Assembly: GCF_014643635.1 (NCBI RefSeq)
Contig: NZ_BMJV01000011.1
Coordinates: forward strand, 62,001-126,000
Length of the DNA stretch: 64,000 nt
Origin: Salipiger pallidus
GTDB lineage: Bacteria > Pseudomonadota > Alphaproteobacteria > Rhodobacterales > Rhodobacteraceae
Direction of reading: 5' to 3'
Of the stretch, positions 61,339 to 64,000 are shown one piece after another. The translations under genes were made by a program, and so were the position numbers. The notes under the pieces were generated by a model, which searched no databases, was not told the origin of the DNA, and saw nothing but the letters and a program-made list of their open reading frames with translations. Position 1 is the stretch's first letter, and each line of letters starts with the position of its first letter.

Positions 61339-62859
61339 TCAGTCGATGTCGAAGACCACGCCCTGCGCGAGGGGCAGTTCGGTCGAGTAGTTGATCGTGT
61401 TGGTCGCCCGGCGCATGTAGGCGCGCCATGCGTCAGAGCCGCTTTCACGGCCGCCGCCAGTCTCCTTTTCGCCGCCGAAGGCGCCACCGATCTCGGCACC
61501 CGAGGTGCCGATGTTGACGTTGGCGATACCGCAGTCCGACCCCTTGGCCGACAGGAAGGTCTCCATCTCGCGCAGGTCGGTGGTGAAGATCGACGAGCTA
61601 AGACCGCCACCGACGGCGTTGTGCTGCTCGAGCACGTTGTCGAAGTCGGAGTACTTCATGACGTAGAGGATCGGGGCGAAGGTCTCGCGCAGGACCGGGC
61701 CGTCATGGGCAGGCATCTCGACGATGGCCGGTTTGACGTAATAGGCGGTGTCCGGGCCGACCTCCTGGCGCTCGCCGCCGTGCACGACGCCGCCCATCTC
61801 GCCGGCTTCGGCCAGGGCCGCGACCATTGAGTCGTAGGCCGTCTTGTCGATCAGCGGGCCGACCAGCGCCTGGGTTTCCAGCGGGTTGCCGACCGAAACA
61901 GAGGCATAGGCTTTCTTCAGCGCGGGCACGATCTGATCATAGACGCTTTCGTGCACGAACAGGCGGCGGGTGGTGGTGCAGCGTTGCCCGGCGGTGCCCA
62001 TCGCACCGAAGGCGACGGCGCGCAGGGTCATGTCCATGTCGGCCGAGGGGCAGACGATGCCCGCGTTGTTGCCGCCCAGTTCGAGGATGCATTTGCCAAA
62101 GCGCGCCGCAACCTTGGGACCGACGATCCGGCCCATGCGGGTCGAGCCGGTGGCAGAGATCAGCGAGACCTTTTCGCTTTCGACCAGCGCCTCGCCGACG
62201 GCGGGGCCACCGACCAGCACCTGGCTGAGCCCGGCGGGCGCGTCATCACCGAAACGGGCGAGGGCGCGCTCGAACACGGCCTGGCAGGCGAGGGCGGTGA
62301 GCGGGGTCTTCTCGGACGGCTTCCAGATCACGGGGTCGCCGCAGACCAGCGCCAGCGCCGAGTTCCAGCACCACGGGGCGCAGGGGAAGTTGAAGGCGGT
62401 GATGATGCCCACCACGCCAAGCGGGTGCCAGGTTTCCATCATGCGGTGACCGGGGCGCTCGGTGGCGATGGTCAGGCCGTAGAGCTGACGCGACAGGCCG
62501 ACGGCGAAATCGCAGATGTCGATCATCTCCTGTACCTCGCCGAGACCTTCGGACGGGGATTTGCCCGCCTCGATCGAGACCATGCGGCCGAGGTCTTCCT
62601 TGGACTTGCGCAGCTCTTCAGCGAAGAGCCGCACCAGCTCGCCGCGACGCGGTCCGGGCACCAGGCGCCAGGCGCGGAACGCTTTGTTCGCCAGCGCGAT
62701 GGCCGCTTCGGTGTCGGCGACGGAATGTTCGGCAAGGCTGGCCACGGGCTCGCCGGTGACGGGCGAGATGACGGTCATGCCGCCGTCGACGGCGAGCTCT
62801 GCGGTGACGCCGCAGGCGACCATGGTTTCAGCGGTAGTCTGTTTGAGGGGAGTGCTCAT
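61339..62859 (-). CDS. amaB: Alpha-aminoadipate-semialdehyde / piperideine-6-carboxylate dehydrogenase
   Basis: The ATG at 62857-62859 gives 506 residues, the usual length; the far longer frame reads back through hglS. ALDH motifs: GIITAFNFPCAPWCWN, ATGSTRMGRIVG, catalytic Glu in LELGGNNAGIV and catalytic Cys in GTAGQRCTTTRRLF. The GTAGQRCTTTRRL and GGAFGGEKETGGGRESGSDAW patterns mark the ALDH7 antiquitin/AmaB group, which oxidises 2-aminoadipate semialdehyde to 2-aminoadipate. It lies between hglS and the aminotransferase in the right order for lysine breakdown. Confidence 0.9.
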   Translation of the reverse strand: MSTPLKQTTAETMVACGVTAELAVDGGMTVISPVTGEPVASLAEHSVADTEAAIALANKAFRAWRLVPGPRRGELVRLFAEELRKSKEDLGRMVSIEAGKSPSEGLGEVQEMIDICDFAVGLSRQLYGLTIATERPGHRMMETWHPLGVVGIITAFNFPCAPWCWNSALALVCGDPVIWKPSEKTPLTALACQAVFERALARFGDDAPAGLSQVLVGGPAVGEALVESEKVSLISATGSTRMGRIVGPKVAARFGKCILELGGNNAGIVCPSADMDMTLRAVAFGAMGTAGQRCTTTRRLFVHESVYDQIVPALKKAYASVSVGNPLETQALVGPLIDKTAYDSMVAALAEAGEMGGVVHGGERQEVGPDTAYYVKPAIVEMPAHDGPVLRETFAPILYVMKYSDFDNVLEQHNAVGGGLSSSIFTTDLREMETFLSAKGSDCGIANVNIGTSGAEIGGAFGGEKETGGGRESGSDAWRAYMRRATNTINYSTELPLAQGVVFDID

Positions 62860-62915
62860 GGTTGAGGTCCTTGCTTGTCGGTCTTGTTGACGGGTGGTGT
62901 TGCGCCGGGGCCGGA

Positions 62916-64000
62916 TCAGGCCTTCTGAGGTGTCCGGCTCAGCGCGATACGGGCTTCGGCGAGCGAGCGCGCCTCGGTCTCGGCATAGTGGCGGAAGAGA
63001 TCGTGGACGGGCGCGCCGAGATCTTCCTCGAAACGGGTGCGGTTGGGATTGGCGACAAAGGCCTGTGCGGCGCCGTCGCCGAGGTTTGACTGGAAGATCC
63101 CCGCAGCCGAAACCGGCAGAAAGTCCTCGTAGACGATGGGATCGGCGCGCAGGCAGCCGTCCGCAATCAGGGCATCGACCCCGCGCGAGGGATCGCTGCA
63201 GGGCTTGCCGGTTGCCGAGTATCGGAAGTAGCCCAGCCCGTCCTTGCGCAGTGTCTCGAGGTCGTCCGGGAAGGCGGTGAAGACCTCGGCAAGCATGGCG
63301 CGGTACGCATCGGCGTTCGAGCCGTCGGCAGCCGGAGTGATGCGGCTGCGGGTATCGGCCAGCAACCGGTCGTAGAGTCCCTGCCCGGCGGGGGTCAGCG
63401 CGATACCGCGCTGCTCGATCTCCCCGAAGCGGGCGGTGTGGCGGCCGGTGGTGGCCGTCTCGCCGTCCGTGGGGGAGGCAGGGAAGCTCACCGGCTCTTC
63501 CAGCGCCTTGAACGAGGTCTGCCGCAGCAAGATTGGCACGGTCCGAGTCGGCGGGCCTTCGACGACGGCCTTGGGCGCGATGCCACGCTCCGGCATCATC
63601 TCCTGCACGCGGTCGATGTCGAGCGTGCGCGGCGTGAGGTGGTTGATGTGCGGCCCCTTGAAGGCCACCACGTCCGCCACCAGCCGGTGCGCGTCGTGCA
63701 GGCGCTGGTAAAGCGCATGGGGAACGTTGGCCTCGGCGTGCCAGCGGAAGGTCTCGATGGCCTCGGCCACGAAACGCTCGGCGTCGGCTTCGTTCAGACC
63801 GCCCTCGGCTTCGGCCTTCTCGATCAGCTCGAGACAACCCGTCGTGTAGATCTCGCGTGTATCCAGCACCTCGGCGGCGGCGGCGCGCAGTTCGGCGTCA
63901 TCGAGCAGGTCCAGCCGCAGCAGCGAGGTGAAGACGCGGAACGGGTTGCGGCGCAGAGCGGCCTCGTCGAGCGGACGGAAGGCGGTGGAATGAACCGGCA
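62916..64000 (-). CDS. hglS: 2-oxoadipate dioxygenase/decarboxylase HglS (partial, N-terminus off the right edge)
   Basis: The frame is open from the right edge to a stop at 62916-62918 and gives about 361 C-terminal residues of a DUF1338 (YdcJ-like) protein. The metal-binding His region is PHINHLTPRTLDIDRVQ, with VEGPPTRTVPILLRQTSFKALEE, RFGEIEQRGIALTPAGQGLYDRLL and FLPVSAAGIFQSNL. HglS in Pseudomonas putida converts 2-oxoadipate to D-2-hydroxyglutarate using Fe(II) and O2. It is first in the visible operon hglS-amaB-aminotransferase-cyclodeaminase family-(dadA). The start codon lies beyond base 64000. Confidence 0.85.
   Translation of the reverse strand, partial: PVHSTAFRPLDEAALRRNPFRVFTSLLRLDLLDDAELRAAAAEVLDTREIYTTGCLELIEKAEAEGGLNEADAERFVAEAIETFRWHAEANVPHALYQRLHDAHRLVADVVAFKGPHINHLTPRTLDIDRVQEMMPERGIAPKAVVEGPPTRTVPILLRQTSFKALEEPVSFPASPTDGETATTGRHTARFGEIEQRGIALTPAGQGLYDRLLADTRSRITPAADGSNADAYRAMLAEVFTAFPDDLETLRKDGLGYFRYSATGKPCSDPSRGVDALIADGCLRADPIVYEDFLPVSAAGIFQSNLGDGAAQAFVANPNRTRFEEDLGAPVHDLFRHYAETEARSLAEARIALSRTPQKA

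Noticed and set aside
61339-63837. 832-codon minus-strand frame that would join hglS antisense-phase sequence to the aldehyde dehydrogenase
   Set aside because: The first 326 residues are an out-of-frame read of hglS rich in Arg/Ala/Gly; the ATG at 62859 gives a normal-length dehydrogenase.
1-64000. CRISPR arrays, tRNA and rRNA genes, prophage or conjugation genes
   Set aside because: I looked for spaced direct repeats, tRNA-like cloverleafs and phage or transfer motifs and saw none; a dedicated RNA-gene search would be decisive.

Overview
The window is GC-rich DNA packed with catabolic operons. Its gene content points to an alphaproteobacterium, most likely of the Rhodobacteraceae (Roseobacter group): an frcBCA-type sugar transporter, polyamine-type and branched-chain-type ABC systems, Tat-exported binding proteins, a PepSY/DUF2946 pair, HglS-type lysine catabolism and many one-component regulators. 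No rRNA, tRNA, CRISPR array, replication or housekeeping genes were seen, so this is an accessory or metabolic region of a chromosome, or a megaplasmid. The species is inference.

Layout. (1) 1-3585: an ROK repressor (cut by the left edge) divergent from frcBCA, a ribose/fructose-class ABC importer. (2) 3592-12046: scattered genes (PepSY membrane protein, small Cys/His protein, MaoC protein, MFS exporter, GAPDH-like enzyme) between decayed genes (VOC dioxygenase, ROK kinase, sugar ABC ATPase). (3) 12047-28432: a large amide/urea nitrogen-scavenging block. It holds a two-domain nitrilase-family protein, a five-gene FmdDEF/Urt-type ABC transporter, an AmdA-type amidase, a complete urease cluster in the order ureE-F-AB(fused)-C-G-D, a second amidase, an AmiC-like soluble amide-binding protein and a MarR regulator. 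(4) 28419-34249: HAD phosphatase, AraC and DeoR regulators, two tandem choline-kinase-like phosphotransferases and an M20 carbamoylase-type hydrolase. (5) 34250-41835: a butanediol-dehydrogenase/flavin-monooxygenase pair under an AcoR-like regulator, flanked by IS3-family, MFS, ABC1-kinase and iron-alcohol-dehydrogenase remnants. (6) 41836-45660: LysR divergent from a YdiJ-type FAD/Fe-S D-2-hydroxyglutarate dehydrogenase. (7) 45963-57506: a three-component HcnABC-like amino-acid/opine dehydrogenase, an IclR regulator, and an operon of crotonase, PotD/PotA/fused PotBC-type transporter, acyl-CoA ligase and Rossmann oxidoreductase. (8) 57592-64000: a lysine/2-aminoadipate operon (HglS, AASA dehydrogenase, aminotransferase, ornithine-cyclodeaminase-family protein) whose last gene, a DadA-like oxidase, is a pseudogene.

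How it fits together. Block 3 can import short amides and urea, hydrolyse amides to acid plus ammonia, and split urea with a urease whose active-site flap departs from the textbook enzyme. Block 8 would turn piperideine-6-carboxylate into 2-hydroxyglutarate, and the dehydrogenase of block 6 would return that to 2-oxoglutarate. Several intact operons are separated by decayed genes, which suggests ongoing loss of transferred or redundant catabolic modules.
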